Source of the DNA: Spirogloea muscicola
Lineage: Eukaryota > Streptophyta > Zygnematophyceae > Spirogloeales > Spirogloeaceae
Length of the DNA stretch: 64,000 nucleotides
Assembly: GCA_009602725.1 (NCBI GenBank)
Contig: WELB01000043.1
Span: 468,558 to 532,557 of the forward strand
Direction of reading: 5' to 3'
How positions within the stretch are numbered: position 1 is the first letter of the stretch; each line of letters starts with the position of its first letter. The notes beneath the pieces are model-generated. The model was not told where the DNA came from, did no database searches, and saw only the letters and a program-made list of their open reading frames with translations. The position numbers and the translations under genes are program-made. Positions 8,316 to 19,200 of the stretch are shown in pieces.

Positions 8316-10262
8316 CATCTCATGTCTTGCGGAAAGTGATCGAGCTCCTTTCGATTGACCAGAAGCAGAAGCGGAGGTAGTACCCGGTTATGATGCAGAG
8401 TACTCTGCTATGGGTGTTGCTCTTTTCGTTCTGAGGAGAGCTTGCAACGTACCAACGTACTTATGGATAGTCCATTAACTATTTTCTTTTGGGGAGGCTG
8501 GCTGCCAACAGCGCCCACTTGCAGAGGTCCTGGAGAACAGGCTCCTGCTTATGGCGCCTTCCGGCCCTTGTACAGTCCTTTGGGCCGGCCTCTCACAGCC
8601 ATGGCCTTGCATTGGCAGAACTATTTCCCATGTGGGAGCGGCGTCCGCGGCCCGGGCGGACGTGCGGCCTCGGGGCAGGACGCCTTTCGGCCGGGTGCCC
8701 GGGGGAGCGTGGGCAGCCGGGCCGGAAGGGCCAAGGCGGGAGCTTGGGCGGTGCGGGGCCACTGATCGCAGAGCGGAACGGGGCGCCGAATCCAATCCGT
8801 GGGCCAATGCTCCGCCCGGGGCAACGGCCTGCGCGGGAAACCGGCTCCCGCCACGCTGCCCGAGGCGGCCTGAAGCTCCCCCCCCCTCCTCCTCCCACTC
8901 TCTCGCCGAGCGCCCCTCCGCCGCCGCTGCCACCGCCGCCGCCGCCGTCGTCCGCCGCCGCCGCCGCCGCAGGGCCTCTGCTTCTGCGACGTTGGTCCCA
9001 AGCAGGGACAGCGCCTGCACCAGCGCCGCGCCTTCCACCGCCGCCGGCCGCCGCGCCGACCGCCTCGCCGCTGCAGCCGCGCCAGTCATGGCGTCTGGTC
9101 TTCTGGGCCTGGCCACCGCGTTCATGGCGGCGTGGGCCACCGAAGCCTGCGCAGCCGCCACCAGGCTCGGGCTGCTTCCCACGGCCACGAGCCCCCGGGC
9201 GGCCATGGCATCGTCGCACGCCTCCGAGAGCGAGAGGCGCGGCGTGCTTCGCGCCGACGCGTGCGCCGAGCTGGCCGAAGTCGGCCCCGGGACGGCCTCA
9301 AGTGGCCGCAGAGACCGCGGCCGCCAGCTGTCGAGCCCCCGGAGGACGACCTCTGCAGGCAGTGAGCATGGCATCCCCGTGGAGGCGGCATGGCAAGCCG
9401 CCTGCTGCCTCGCGGACGCGCTCAACGACGCGCTGCTGCTGCGGCGCGAGGCCGAGCACTCCGCCCAGCTGGCCGAGGACTGGCAGCGCTACGCCGAGGA
9501 GACGGCGGTGGAGCGCGACGAGCTTCTCGCGTGGGGCCTGCGAGTGCTGGACGACAACAAGCAGCTTCGACACGCCGCACGCAGCAGCACGGAGGAGGCT
9601 GACGGCCTGTATCAGCAGGCCAAGTACCTTGAAGACTGCTGCCAGCGCTTGACAGGGCAGCTACGGCTGTGCCGGCAGCAGGCGCACGCCGATGCGCTGG
9701 CGGCGCAGGCTGTGGCCTCCGCGCTCAGGTCCGACGTTGCGGGCGCGCAGTGGCTACTGCGCGTCGCAGACAGTCGCATGCGCGACCTGCACGCCCAAGT
9801 GGCTTCGCAGGATCACCAGCTCCAGGCGATGCACCTGGAGGTGGCTGCCCTCAGGGCCACCCTGGGGATATGCCACAGCCCGGTCGCACTCACTGACTGC
9901 TCTTCTCTCAGGAGGAGGGCGTCTTGTGCGTAGGTGTCGTAGGTGTAGCAATACTTGCTCCGTCCCGTCAGCAGTCGTGCTGCTACTCCATGTACGCAGA
10001 CTTTCTCCTGCTTTGTTGAATTGGTCTTCTGCAGCCAATGCCACTGTCAGAGGGTGATTGCGTGAAATCCTTTTGTGTTGCTGCGCTTACAGCTATCCCC
10101 TCTCGTGCTACTGCATGCTCGAGCCCGCCAGCAGAAAGGCTTTCTTGTGATGTTATCATGGCGAAAGAGCTCACCTCCTTGCTGTACATCTTGACACTGC
10201 ATAGAGATCTCAACTTGTTGAAATGCGATATGCTGGTACCTCACATAGGAGGCAGCAACATG
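8316..10262 (+). repeat. third copy of the coiled-coil unit (direct repeat of 2557-4500)
   Basis: The match starts in what is the spacer of the palindrome (GGTCATCTCATGTCTTGCGG) and runs through the GC-rich part and coiled-coil gene to the AGGAGGCAGCAACAT segment, where similarity stops. It is very close to the right arm; length differences lie mainly in the poly-C and GCC runs. The copy therefore begins inside the centre of the palindrome and lacks its outer ~1.1 kb. Confidence 0.9.
8551..9933 (+). CDS. coiled-coil protein of an amplified unit, copy 3 (longest frame)
   Basis: A 460-residue open frame. Residues 1-175 are Gly/Pro/Arg/Ala-rich and include retroelement-tail-derived sequence (LWAGLSQPWPC region), so the biological start is more likely the Met near 9088 (MASGLLGLATAF), giving about 280 residues. 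A hydrophobic alanine-rich stretch and a basic linker come first, then a coiled coil that fills the C-terminal 180 residues. The coil is nearly identical to copy 2, and a more diverged relative with preserved motifs lies at 37860-38480. I recognise no family. It may be a captured cellular gene. Confidence 0.5.
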   Translation: MAPSGPCTVLWAGLSQPWPCIGRTISHVGAASAARADVRPRGRTPFGRVPGGAWAAGPEGPRRELGRCGATDRRAERGAESNPWANAPPGATACAGNRLPPRCPRRPEAPPPSSSHSLAERPSAAAATAAAAVVRRRRRRRASASATLVPSRDSACTSAAPSTAAGRRADRLAAAAAPVMASGLLGLATAFMAAWATEACAAATRLGLLPTATSPRAAMASSHASESERRGVLRADACAELAEVGPGTASSGRRDRGRQLSSPRRTTSAGSEHGIPVEAAWQAACCLADALNDALLLRREAEHSAQLAEDWQRYAEETAVERDELLAWGLRVLDDNKQLRHAARSSTEEADGLYQQAKYLEDCCQRLTGQLRLCRQQAHADALAAQAVASALRSDVAGAQWLLRVADSRMRDLHAQVASQDHQLQAMHLEVAALRATLGICHSPVALTDCSSLRRRASCA

Positions 10263-11369
10263 AAAGTTGAGGGTATTTGCGCTGGGCCTATTTTCGTGCA
10301 TTTGCTTGTATGCCAAATTCATGAACAAGTAGAATCTCGTGCCACGCTTATTGCATCGTCTTGCTCTCAGGTGCCAAAATGACCTGCGGTGAAATGCTTT
10401 CTGGTTAATGATTACATCTGTAGGATTGGTACTGCCTGGTCCTAGATGATCCCCATGGGCAGCCCAGAGCCTAGGCCCTGGCAATCTACTTGTGTCTTTC
10501 TGTCGATTCCTTCTTATCAGTGCATCATTCCTTCGCTCCTGCGCACAGTAACAGGGGGAGAGAACAATTACTGCTTGGCTTGCTATGGCATGAACAAGAA
10601 AGTGGATTGCACTTGCATGTGCGATAATGTTATATGATGGGAGCATCAATGCTGTGAGAAAGGCGGTTTGACGGATGCTTGGAGAGGCTAGCAGCTAGCA
10701 GCAGGCGTGCTAATGGGGATGGCGAAATCACAATCAGTGGCGCGCGGCGTGTAGCTGCACAAAGACGGCAACGGATATTGACCCTTGTGGAAAAGAGAAT
10801 TTTCCAGTATCTTCCAGTGGATGGCTGTGGTTGGCCAGCCCAGAAGGCTCCCAGGTGATGGTAGACCTTGTCTCTCATCGGTGGAGGCTAGGAGGCAGCC
10901 AATGTGCTAGATCGTGCCCTTTCGTGGATGTAAACTGCCTGCCGGAGCAGGCAAGCATATAGCCAGTGGGTTGTGATAGCTGTAGCACTGCAAATCTCAT
11001 TTTGACGAAGGCATCAGCAATGCCTTGGTGGCAGTTGCAATCCGGGTTAAAATGATGCCCTGTGGTGTGCTGGGGATGACCAGTTTTGTCAAGTAGCCTT
11101 GTCATACCTGACCTCGAATCTGCAATTTCGGCGGGGGCTTAAAGCTTATGACAATTGGCTGCAATGTTGCTTTTCCAGCAAAAGCAGACTAGACTACCAG
11201 GTTTCATCAGCAACAATCACGAAGATTCAAGAGTACATTGGGTTGGTTGACCTTTGCTGCTGATTGTCTCATTCATGCGACTTCAGATCGTGCTACGGGC
11301 CATGTTAAGCTTTCTCACTTACAAGGAAGGATCACAAAAAGTAAAACAAATACAGCACAAGGTGGAATA
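10263..11369. other. no gene recognised
   Basis: Between the end of the third coiled-coil unit and the stop codon of the CDCA7-like gene I see no frame with recognisable motifs or consistent splice signals. Its first part overlaps a 200-codon minus-strand frame (10047-10649) without family features. The last part probably includes the 3' UTR of the CDCA7-like gene. Confidence 0.5.
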
Positions 11370-13606
11370 TCAAGTGCACACATTGGCGTCTAGCAAGTTG
11401 CTCTCTGGCTCCCAAGAGCTGTGCTCCAAGCCGTAACCGTCCCACTGGATGAGGATTTCCCTACTGCCTCGTCGCCCTCTCCTTGCAAGGATATGCTTGA
11501 TGACATATACCATTTCCTTGTCACTTTTCTTGGCTTCCTGCAAGCGTGATCTGTTTTGAGCCCTGGGCTTTTTCCTATGTATATGAGCACTGTTGCTGCT
11601 GAAGCAAGATGTGCATTGAGGCAACCTAGTCAGTTGCCGCATGGTGCCTAGTTCATGCTGTAGCGAGACTAGCTTCCGTTTGCTGCTAGAAGCTCTTGTA
11701 GCCATCCCGCTCGACCCCTCCGAGCTGGACACTGCCAATCCTGGACTAGAGCTTGACGAATCTTCAGGAGTCTCATCTTGTGTGACGCCTGACTCAGAGC
11801 TCAGTGGTTCTTCTAATCGGCACTCTTGCTGCGTCAGGACGAGGTAATGTGCCACCGATGTGTACCCCTCAGCAACGACCTGCAACCGTACAGCCCGTTT
11901 GCCAACGAGGGAATCATGGACTGACATGCCGTATCTTCTTGTAGAGTAATAGTGAGCTGCACATCTCGGCTTCTCCAACTTAGTAGCTCAGCTCGTCAAG
12001 GCGTCAACCATGGTCGTAGCTAAAGACTCGCTCACCTTCCTGTAGAGTTGGCCTGTGGGGGCCCAGCCCTTGTGCGACCTACAGAAGCTGCAATTGCATA
12101 TGTCTCGGCAGACTGGGCACACCCAGTCCTTGTTCTCTTGTGTCTCAAGCACATTCTCACCATATCTGCCCACACATGAAAGGATCAGCACGTACTAGGA
12201 ATCAGCTGACCAGCCAAAGGAGCGCAGGCTGCCTACAGCAAGAGTGTGCATGAGCCCCATGATATTCAGGTAGTGCATGCTTGTGCACAACTCAGCATAA
12301 CTTAGACACTGGGTGAAGAGCAGGAGCTGCTGAGACACCTCACCTCATGAAGAGGCAATCACCACAAAATTGCCCGCGGAGGGACTTGCACTTAGAACAG
12401 GTGGTCCGCTGGCCCAGCGTCTTTTGCCTGTGCTTGCACAACCCATCAAAGTACAGCAATGAATTATACTGGTCCCCTTGTCTTCAGAAGATGCAGAATT
12501 CAGTGCTTAGCAAGAATTGTAGGCCAGCACTGCATTCTGGATTCAGCCACCGAGTTAATAGGCTTGCTTGAAGCTGATAGCAGTTCAGCTATCCTCAGCT
12601 GACCTGCATTGGTGACAAGTTCTCCCCTTAAGATTGTCATACACCCGCGTCTTTCCTGCGTTGTAGATGATGACAGCACAATCAGCTGGCTGCTGACCTA
12701 CAACATGCAGCAAGGATAGGGAATGCGAGCAAGGTATATGAGCAGATAGGTCATATTCAGGGGTACACAAGCTGCAGTGAATAGCAGAGTCTTGCTGCCT
12801 GCTTCCGAAGACGTTGAGAAGGCCGTTGTAAGCCACATCCGTCGGACGAGTCCCACGGAGCTACACTATAACTTTTTGCTGCCCAGGCTGGACCTGTTGA
12901 CGAGACGAGCTATGCCAGAGAGCTGCGCACCATCGGGATTGAAGCCGTCCTTGTTGAGTTGCCACGGATGGGCTGCACTGCCCAGCAGCTGCTGGTGCTC
13001 GCGCGTGTACAACTCCGGCTTGCATTCGCCAGGCTGCAGCTTTTGCCGCCGCCCCTCTCCGCTGCTGGCCAGCCGTGGCCGCGGTTGCCGCGTCGATGCC
13101 GCATTAGCACTGAGCTCACTGTAGTCCTTCTGAAGTCCTGCCAGCCTGGTGGCAGGCGTTCCCGAAGTGTCAAAACTCTGTGAGCAGCTCGACCCTCAGC
13201 TCACCTGACTCTACTGCTGACACGGGGTTACTAAGAGCGCCCAGCCTGTCTAGCCTGTTGCTCCGCCAACATGGTCATGAACACCCTCGGTATGTACCTG
13301 GCTGGCTTGCACAGCCGCTCGTATATTATCAGCAGCCGCATTGTGAATTTTCTGACGTGAGCGGGGAGGCGCGAACCTGGTGGAAGAGCGCCTGGCGGCA
13401 GCGCGAGGCAGCTGCGCTCGGCGTGAGCCGCCAACGACAGTCGGCGGCGGCAGCGGCGGAGGCAGAGGAGGAGCCGCGGCAGGAGGAGGAGGAGGAGGAG
13501 GAGGATGCGGGGAGGCGGCGGCGAGGAGGCCGAGCTCCAGCAGGCGCGCGCGGTTGGCGGCCAGGCGCGACTGCCGCTGAAGCTCGTACGCCGTCAACGC
13601 CGCCAT
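11370..13606 (-). CDS. CDCA7-like zinc-finger protein with C-terminal chromodomain
   Basis: Exons (minus): 13606-13377, 13145-12931, 12655-12604, 12427-12344, 12165-12036, 11879-11370. All five junctions are GT..AG, the phases agree, and the product is 406 residues. The N-terminus carries the family's YELQRQSRLAANRARLLELG motif. After a Pro-rich stretch come RRSSTRLAGL and ELYTREHQQLLG. The 4CXXC_R1 zinc domain follows: GRTCHQCRQKTLG, C-x2-C, RGQFCGDC, RYGENV, WVCPVCRDICNCSFCR and GWAPTG, then SVAHYL. The Arg, Gly and Arg that correspond to human ICF-syndrome sites (CHQCR, RGQFCG, RYGE) are all present. An acidic serine-rich linker leads to a chromodomain (VYVIKHILARR..QWDGY..SSWEPE) with all three cage aromatics. 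CDCA7 recruits the HELLS/DDM1 remodeller for DNA-methylation upkeep; the chromodomain suggests added H3 methyl-lysine reading (inference). Confidence 0.9.
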
Positions 13607-13667
13607 GGCGGGACGCCGGGAGGACGGGGGGGGCAGTGCGGCTTTCTGGGCGCTGCGCGACGCGAGC

Positions 13668-13700
13668 TTCCCGCCAAAAACGGCTGAGCTCCCGCCAAAT
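13668..13700 (-). promoter_or_regulatory. two E2F-type sites upstream of the CDCA7-like gene
   Basis: On the minus strand, pointing to the gene, TTTTTGGCGGGAA (13668-13680) and ATTTGGCGGGAG (13689-13700) both contain TTTGGCGG, matching the TTTSSCGS E2F consensus. They lie about 60-95 bases upstream of the ATG. CDCA7 is an E2F target in animals, and the E2F site is conserved in plants. Confidence 0.65.
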
Positions 13701-13837
13701 CGGGTGCCCTTGGGCCTGCTCCCGCGGTGGCGGGGGCCTTTTTCACGCCTTCCAGGCCTTCGTTCTTTCTTTAGCGCTTCAGCCCTTCAGCGCATTGCCT
13801 TCCAACTCTGTAGTTTGCCCCGCGCCTCATTTGCGGA

Positions 13838-14440
13838 CATGGCAACAAGTGACGCGTTCGACCGGGCCAACCCCACCTCCAAGGCAGGGCTGCAGTCGCC
13901 AGTGCCTCTCGAGGCAAGGAAGGCAATATGCTGATCATCCGCCGAAGGACAACGTCCTTCCCCTTGCCATCGACGTCCACGGGGCGCTCGGTGGCTCGAG
14001 CTCCTGCACGGGCTAGCGCGCAGTGCTGTGTCCCGACCTTACCAGGAAGCAGGCCGATTTTCACGCGGCAGGCTCTCTCGCCTCCAGGTGTATCGCATGC
14101 GCCTGTCAGGGTCGTTGCCGGGGCCAATGGAACACGCGTTGCATCTGCGTGCCGGTCGTGCTTTGGCTGCAGCCTCTAGCTATAGACAAGGGACTTGCTA
14201 CCTGGAGACGCTTCCCTGACCGGCGGCTGCTCAACAGGGAAAATTGAGCATCCAGTGGCCACTTGAGTCGCTGATGCTTTAAGCCTTTTCTGGCCTCTTC
14301 GAAATTTGTTCATTCTTAAATCTGGGCTAGCCAATCACAGTCATCGCCCTCTACTGGAAGAGTCTCTCTCTTCACTGTCCGTCCCTAAACTCACTCCTTC
14401 TCTGGGCTGGCCTTTCACACATCGCGCATCACTGCGGACG
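13838..14440 (+). mobile_element. non-LTR element 3' fragment
   Basis: In broken frames it encodes the end of the endonuclease region and the C-terminus: SDAFDRANPTSKAG, ADHPPKDNVLPLAIDVHGAL, VYRMRL, HALHLRAGRALAAAS and a final RRLLNREN. It is followed by a degraded 3' UTR. It lies about 140 bases behind the E2F sites and so limits the promoter of the CDCA7-like gene. Confidence 0.8.
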
Positions 14441-14509
14441 TGGTCATCACAAGTCGATTGACTGCTCCAACCCGGGGCTCTCTGCTTCGAAAAGCTCGCC
14501 CAATTTAAA

Positions 14510-14720
14510 AAGGTGGCTGGGAAAGGCCAGCCCAAAAAGAATGGACAACGTCCAAAGAGCCGAAAACTGATAGGCCCTTCAACCACTCAGCTATGTATAA
14601 GACTACAGTGGAGGGGACTCAGTAACCTCGGGTTAGCAGCAGCAAGTCGGAATAACATGCAGCTGGAAAAGAGGTACTGCGACAAGACCCAGAGGTAGCA
14701 GCAATAGCACGGCCTGCCCA
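14510..14720 (-). mobile_element. non-LTR element tail, minus strand
   Basis: Reads (minus) as the last codons of the element ending LLTRGY, then UTR with the hairpin GGGCTGGCC..GGCCAGCCC variant near 14513-14532 and the GGACAACGTCC-like box. Only about 210 bases remain. Confidence 0.7.
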
Positions 14721-14739
14721 CAAGTGCACGAAGGCTGGG

Positions 14740-15240
14740 AACAAAATGCTACAGCAGCAAAACTCGCTTGTGGCAAAGAGGCTAAGTACGTGGACCATCC
14801 GGAAGAAGACGACTTTGTTCTACTGGCATCTTATGTGCACGGGGCTCTTGGGTCTCAGTGACTAGACCTATTGACCCGGCTTGCGCGCCCCGTTGTGTCC
14901 CGCAGGCGGGGTGAGCAGGCCGACTGGCTCTCTTGCCGCTTACTCACTTGCGCAGGTGCTCTGCATGCGCCTGCCCATATTCCTCCAGTGGTCCATGTCC
15001 CACGCCTCGCATCTGCTTGCTGGCCGTGCTCTTGCTGCATTGCTTTCGTCAAGGGACTGCTTTCTGGCGGGTAGATCTTCGACTTGCGGCTGCTATCTAG
15101 AGTTTACTAAGTATGCTACATGGTTCTTGCTTAGTTGTGTATTTCAGCCCTTTCCAGCCCTTTCGGAACTCATGATTTCTTTTCGGGCTGGCTGTTCACA
15201 GCCCTCGCCCCCTCTTGGAGAAGCCACTTTCTCTACACCC
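14740..15240 (+). mobile_element. non-LTR element 3' fragment
   Basis: Frames spell KYVDHPEEDDFVLLASYVHGAL, DLLTRLARPVVSRR, ASHLLAGRALA and a C-terminal DLRLLSRV-like end near 15110. The 3' UTR hairpin GGGCTGGCTGTTCACAGCCC is at about 15184-15204. Stops show decay. Confidence 0.75.
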
Positions 15241-15299
15241 CTTGTCCTTCTGGATAAGTAAGCTCAATCAGAGAGGCGAGGACTGTAAAAAGAAAAAGG

Positions 15300-15770
15300 G
15301 CTAGCCCCATTGAGGATAGGGGCTGGAAAAAGCCAGCCCAGAAAAGAATCAACAAAGGACGAGAAGGGGCCAGGGGAAGCACTAAGGAAAAACAAGCACA
15401 AAAAGAAACTAAGCTGCTACGAAGCACTCAGTAACCTCTGCTAAGCAGCCTCAGGTCAGAGATACTGGGTTCCTGGAAGCGGGGCCCCTGGCCAGAGCCA
15501 CAGGCAGCAGCGAGGGCTCTTCCGGCACGCAGGTGCAGTGCGCAGGCCATAGACCTCTGCAGCGAGACGGCCAAGCGCGTGCGGTACACCTGCGCTAGCG
15601 ACCCGGCTGCATGGAAGTCCACCGGCACCCCATGGAAGCGGCGGACGATGACGTGACGTGAGAGCTGGTTGAGCAGCCAACCTGAGAAATCCGACAAGGT
15701 ACAAAAGGGGTCGAAAAGTGCTGGAACGCACAAGCAAGTACCATGTAGGCTGGCTTTGCCAGCACCTCTT
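15300..15770 (-). mobile_element. non-LTR element 3' fragment, minus strand
   Basis: Minus-strand frames encode HVIVRRFHGVPVDFHAAG, LAQVYRTRLAVSLQRSM, HLRAGRALAAA and end DLRLLSRGY (stop near 15428). The 3' UTR hairpin (GGCTGGCTTTTTCCAGCC) lies at about 15321-15338. The same subfamily is found at 51052-51721 and 60430-60590. Confidence 0.85.
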
Positions 15771-16244
15771 CTCTATGGGCAAGCACGTTCTTCTTATGCA
15801 GGATAACCGCTTGAAGCCCTAAGTCTTGGAGAGCTTCTTCTTACACACGTACTGCAAGACAGCCAGTGTCCAACGGCACCAAGAGCAGCAGGCCGTTTCC
15901 GACACCGCGGGCTCCCAGGCCTTCGTGTAGCGTAAGCCGTTTCCCGTCTCCCTGCAGCGTCCCATGGCACACGCCATGTAGGCCCGAAATCTTTCGCCGA
16001 GGCACTCTCCCGTTTGTGGACGTAGGGCTGAGTTGGCACCACCTCCGCTGCCCTAAGTCCGCCCGCGCCGCCGCCGCCGCCGCCACAGCCGCCTTCGCGC
16101 CGCCGCCGCCGCCGCCGCGCCTCCCTCACCGTCAGCCGACGAGAGTCTCATGGCCGCTCGCTCAGGCGGCCGAGGCGCGGCGCCCGGGCCGGACGTGTCA
16201 GGAGCCGGCGGGTAGGCCGGCTCCCCTGCTGCGGCGGCAGCGCC

Positions 16245-19200
16245 ATGGCGGTGGGCAAGGCGGCGGCCGCGGCGGCGGCGGCGGCCGCCTCCAAGTCGTC
16301 GCGGCAGCCGGGCGTCGGGCCGGAGCCGCTGCGGCGGGCGATCGCGGAGTGCACGCAACACCACCTCCCGACAAGCGTGCTCGCTTCCGAGGGCCTCCGC
16401 ATCCTCATCGTGAGCGCCCCTTGATCGCCTTCGAGCTGTCCCCTCTCCAACTTGTGTTGAGTTGCCGCTGATCACTTGTCGAAATGATTGATAGATTGAC
16501 ACAGCATTTCAGATAGTAAGAAGTTGTTAATGTACTGGAAGTGGACTTAATTGTGGTTGTTTCGAATGACTTCCTGTACTCTTGCTTGGACATGGCTCGC
16601 GTAACTCAAAAGCAGCACTTAATGAAAGGCCTGCCGCTCTTTCTGGCTTGCTCACCCTCCTCCGGTCCGTCGGCCTGGCTGGCCAGGAGTACCTGTCCAA
16701 CCCTGGCACAGTGGATGTTGCCTACAACCTTATCCTCGAGCACGCCATGGCTGAGCGTGATCGAAGGTGCTCACAACAAAGATATGCCGATACACTCTAA
16801 CAGCACAAAGTATGCACGACTGCCTTGTAGGCTTAGAAGATTCCTGCTCATCCTTTCCCATTGCGTTGCGTGCTTGCAGTCCCCCGGTGACGGTCCGCTG
16901 TGTCGCCCTTCTGAAGAAGTACCTCTTCAGGTAAGAGCTCCCCAGATACGGCCTATGTTGGCAAGTTTTATTTGCAAGATAGGCTATTTGTGCTCAGATT
17001 GCTCAATTCAGCATGCTCTGAGTTGCACACTACCTGGTGCAGATATGTGCCGCCTGTGACGGCCCTCCAGCAGATAGACTCATTCTGCGTGCGGCTGATT
17101 GCGGACACTCAAGAAGCAAAGGCGGTGTCAGTCAAAGAGACTCTTGTGCGAGGTGCAAACCCGGCTGCCACGTCTGCTGCCGGCTCCTCAGCAGGGCTTG
17201 TCAAGTCGCTGGCTTATGTCCGAGCGCTTGTTGCAAGGCATCTTCCGAAATTATATGCGCAAGCTCAAGCTGCAGACGTCAAGGTATGACTCACATCCCC
17301 CTAATTCAGCTCTGCAGCTCTGCAGCAGGTTACCGTTGATCAATTGCACTTTGATTTTCATGTCGTCTGTTATTTCCATGACTTCTGACCATCTCAGACT
17401 CGACGGACTTGCCACAAGACAGCATGGACTGTGATCTTCACCCTTTCTTTGGCATTTTGGTATGCTGCTCACCTGCAATCTGTACTTGGACTCCATGCAG
17501 CTTCCGAGACCAGAAAGTCCACCAAGGCCCAGAGCAAAGGGGCCTGCTAGCTCCTTGAAGCGAGCGAGTCTGGCTGAGTGGGACTTTGCCAAGGCCTCGG
17601 CTCTGGCAATGGCTGGAAGTTCAGAGACAAAGCCAAACGACAACAAATACATTCTCACCGACATCCTCAAAGGGAGGTGGAGATTCGACTGGGCTCCATC
17701 ACCAGTAGTGACAGTCTCGTAAGTCCACATTGATTGCTCAAGGCCCTTGGCACCTGGCTCACTACTTGTCCTCGTCCGTGTGCCGTCTTCCGGTGCTACT
17801 TGTGTCACCGTGAATGGCCCATCAGGGGTCATCTCTTAGCTGGTCAGACTGGAGCAGTACCAAAAGCAGGATTCTTTGACGACTTTCCTTCTGACCTCCC
17901 ATTAGCATCGATGTGTGCACGCCAGTCTTGTAGAGCCAGTCATGACCTTCTCGGCAATAGTTGGGGTCTACGATTCGCTTGATATGTGTTGACGTTGTCA
18001 TCGTCTGTGGTGTGAGCAGGGGCCATCTTGCTTGTCCACAGCCGAGAGCCCAGCATACCCTGGCAGACACTGGAGCAGCCGCAGTCTTGGTTCAAAACAA
18101 CAAGCTGGGAAGGCTGCAGGTTGGAGTTCCTTGTACTCACGGCGACTTCCTGCACAGCTCGGATGTCATCACTTTGTCAAACTCTGAGATGGTCAGCACC
18201 CACTTGAGGACAATCGCTGCCAATAAGCGTCTCAAGGGGCCTGCTCTTGCAAAAGGGTAAGCCCTTACAGGTAGTTGACATGTAATGTGACTTGCAAGAT
18301 GTGACCATACATGATTTGCTTCGTAAATCATCGTAATTATCTAATTCAGGAGGGCCTGCTGTGTTCCCAATCATGGTTGAAGACTCCTACTACGCTGGGA
18401 TGCCACCGCTGTCCTTCTTGTCATATTTTCCCTGTGGACAATTTGACCACTAAGACCTGACTCGAAGAAGCTGTGCAATCTGTGCAGCGAAGGTGATGGG
18501 TTTGCAACCATTCGAAGACGCGTTAGGCCTCCGTTCCAGTACCGTCATTACAGGTATTTTGGGCATTGCCAAAGCTTGTACTCTCAAGGATTAGTGATGT
18601 AATTGATGAAGCTCCTTCATCACTTTGCAGCTCAAAGATGCTGCAAAGTGGGCTAATATGAGAAACTGTGGTGTGCTACATGTTGAGGACATTGTGTCTC
18701 TCTACACAATAACCTCTTAAAGCTATCCTTGTAAAGCTTTCTGACCGATTGAACAGTACGCTTTTGTTCTTTACAGTGAGCAGCAGCCCCTTCGTTTGAG
18801 CGAGACAGAGATGGAGGAGGTCATTCTGGCTGTCTGTAGTGCAAGTCCTGGCGTGCCTGGAGGCCCTCACTTGACCGGGCATGCAAAACTGGCAGCAGAG
18901 GCGGCTGATGTTGCAGCCTCTGTACTTATCAAGCTCTTCATTGACATGTAAGATCGTGGGGTCCACGTGATGCTCTTATAGTAATATAAAACTCCTTAAC
19001 CTGCATTCGTGCTGACTTTTGGCTGAAGACCTCATTTGCTTTGGATTGTGTAGTTAGATGGCAGTTGTGCAACACAATTGCTCATTGAGTCGTGTGCTTG
19101 TTAGCAGGTACTTATCTGATCCCGAAGTTGCGGCCCCAATGACATTATCTGTGCTTGAGGTTAGTATCTTGCCACCTCATACCATTACATGCGCAAGACC

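Noticed and set aside
10047-10649. 200-codon minus-strand frame as a gene
   Set aside because: It spans the end of the coiled-coil repeat and unique sequence, with no motif or splice support.
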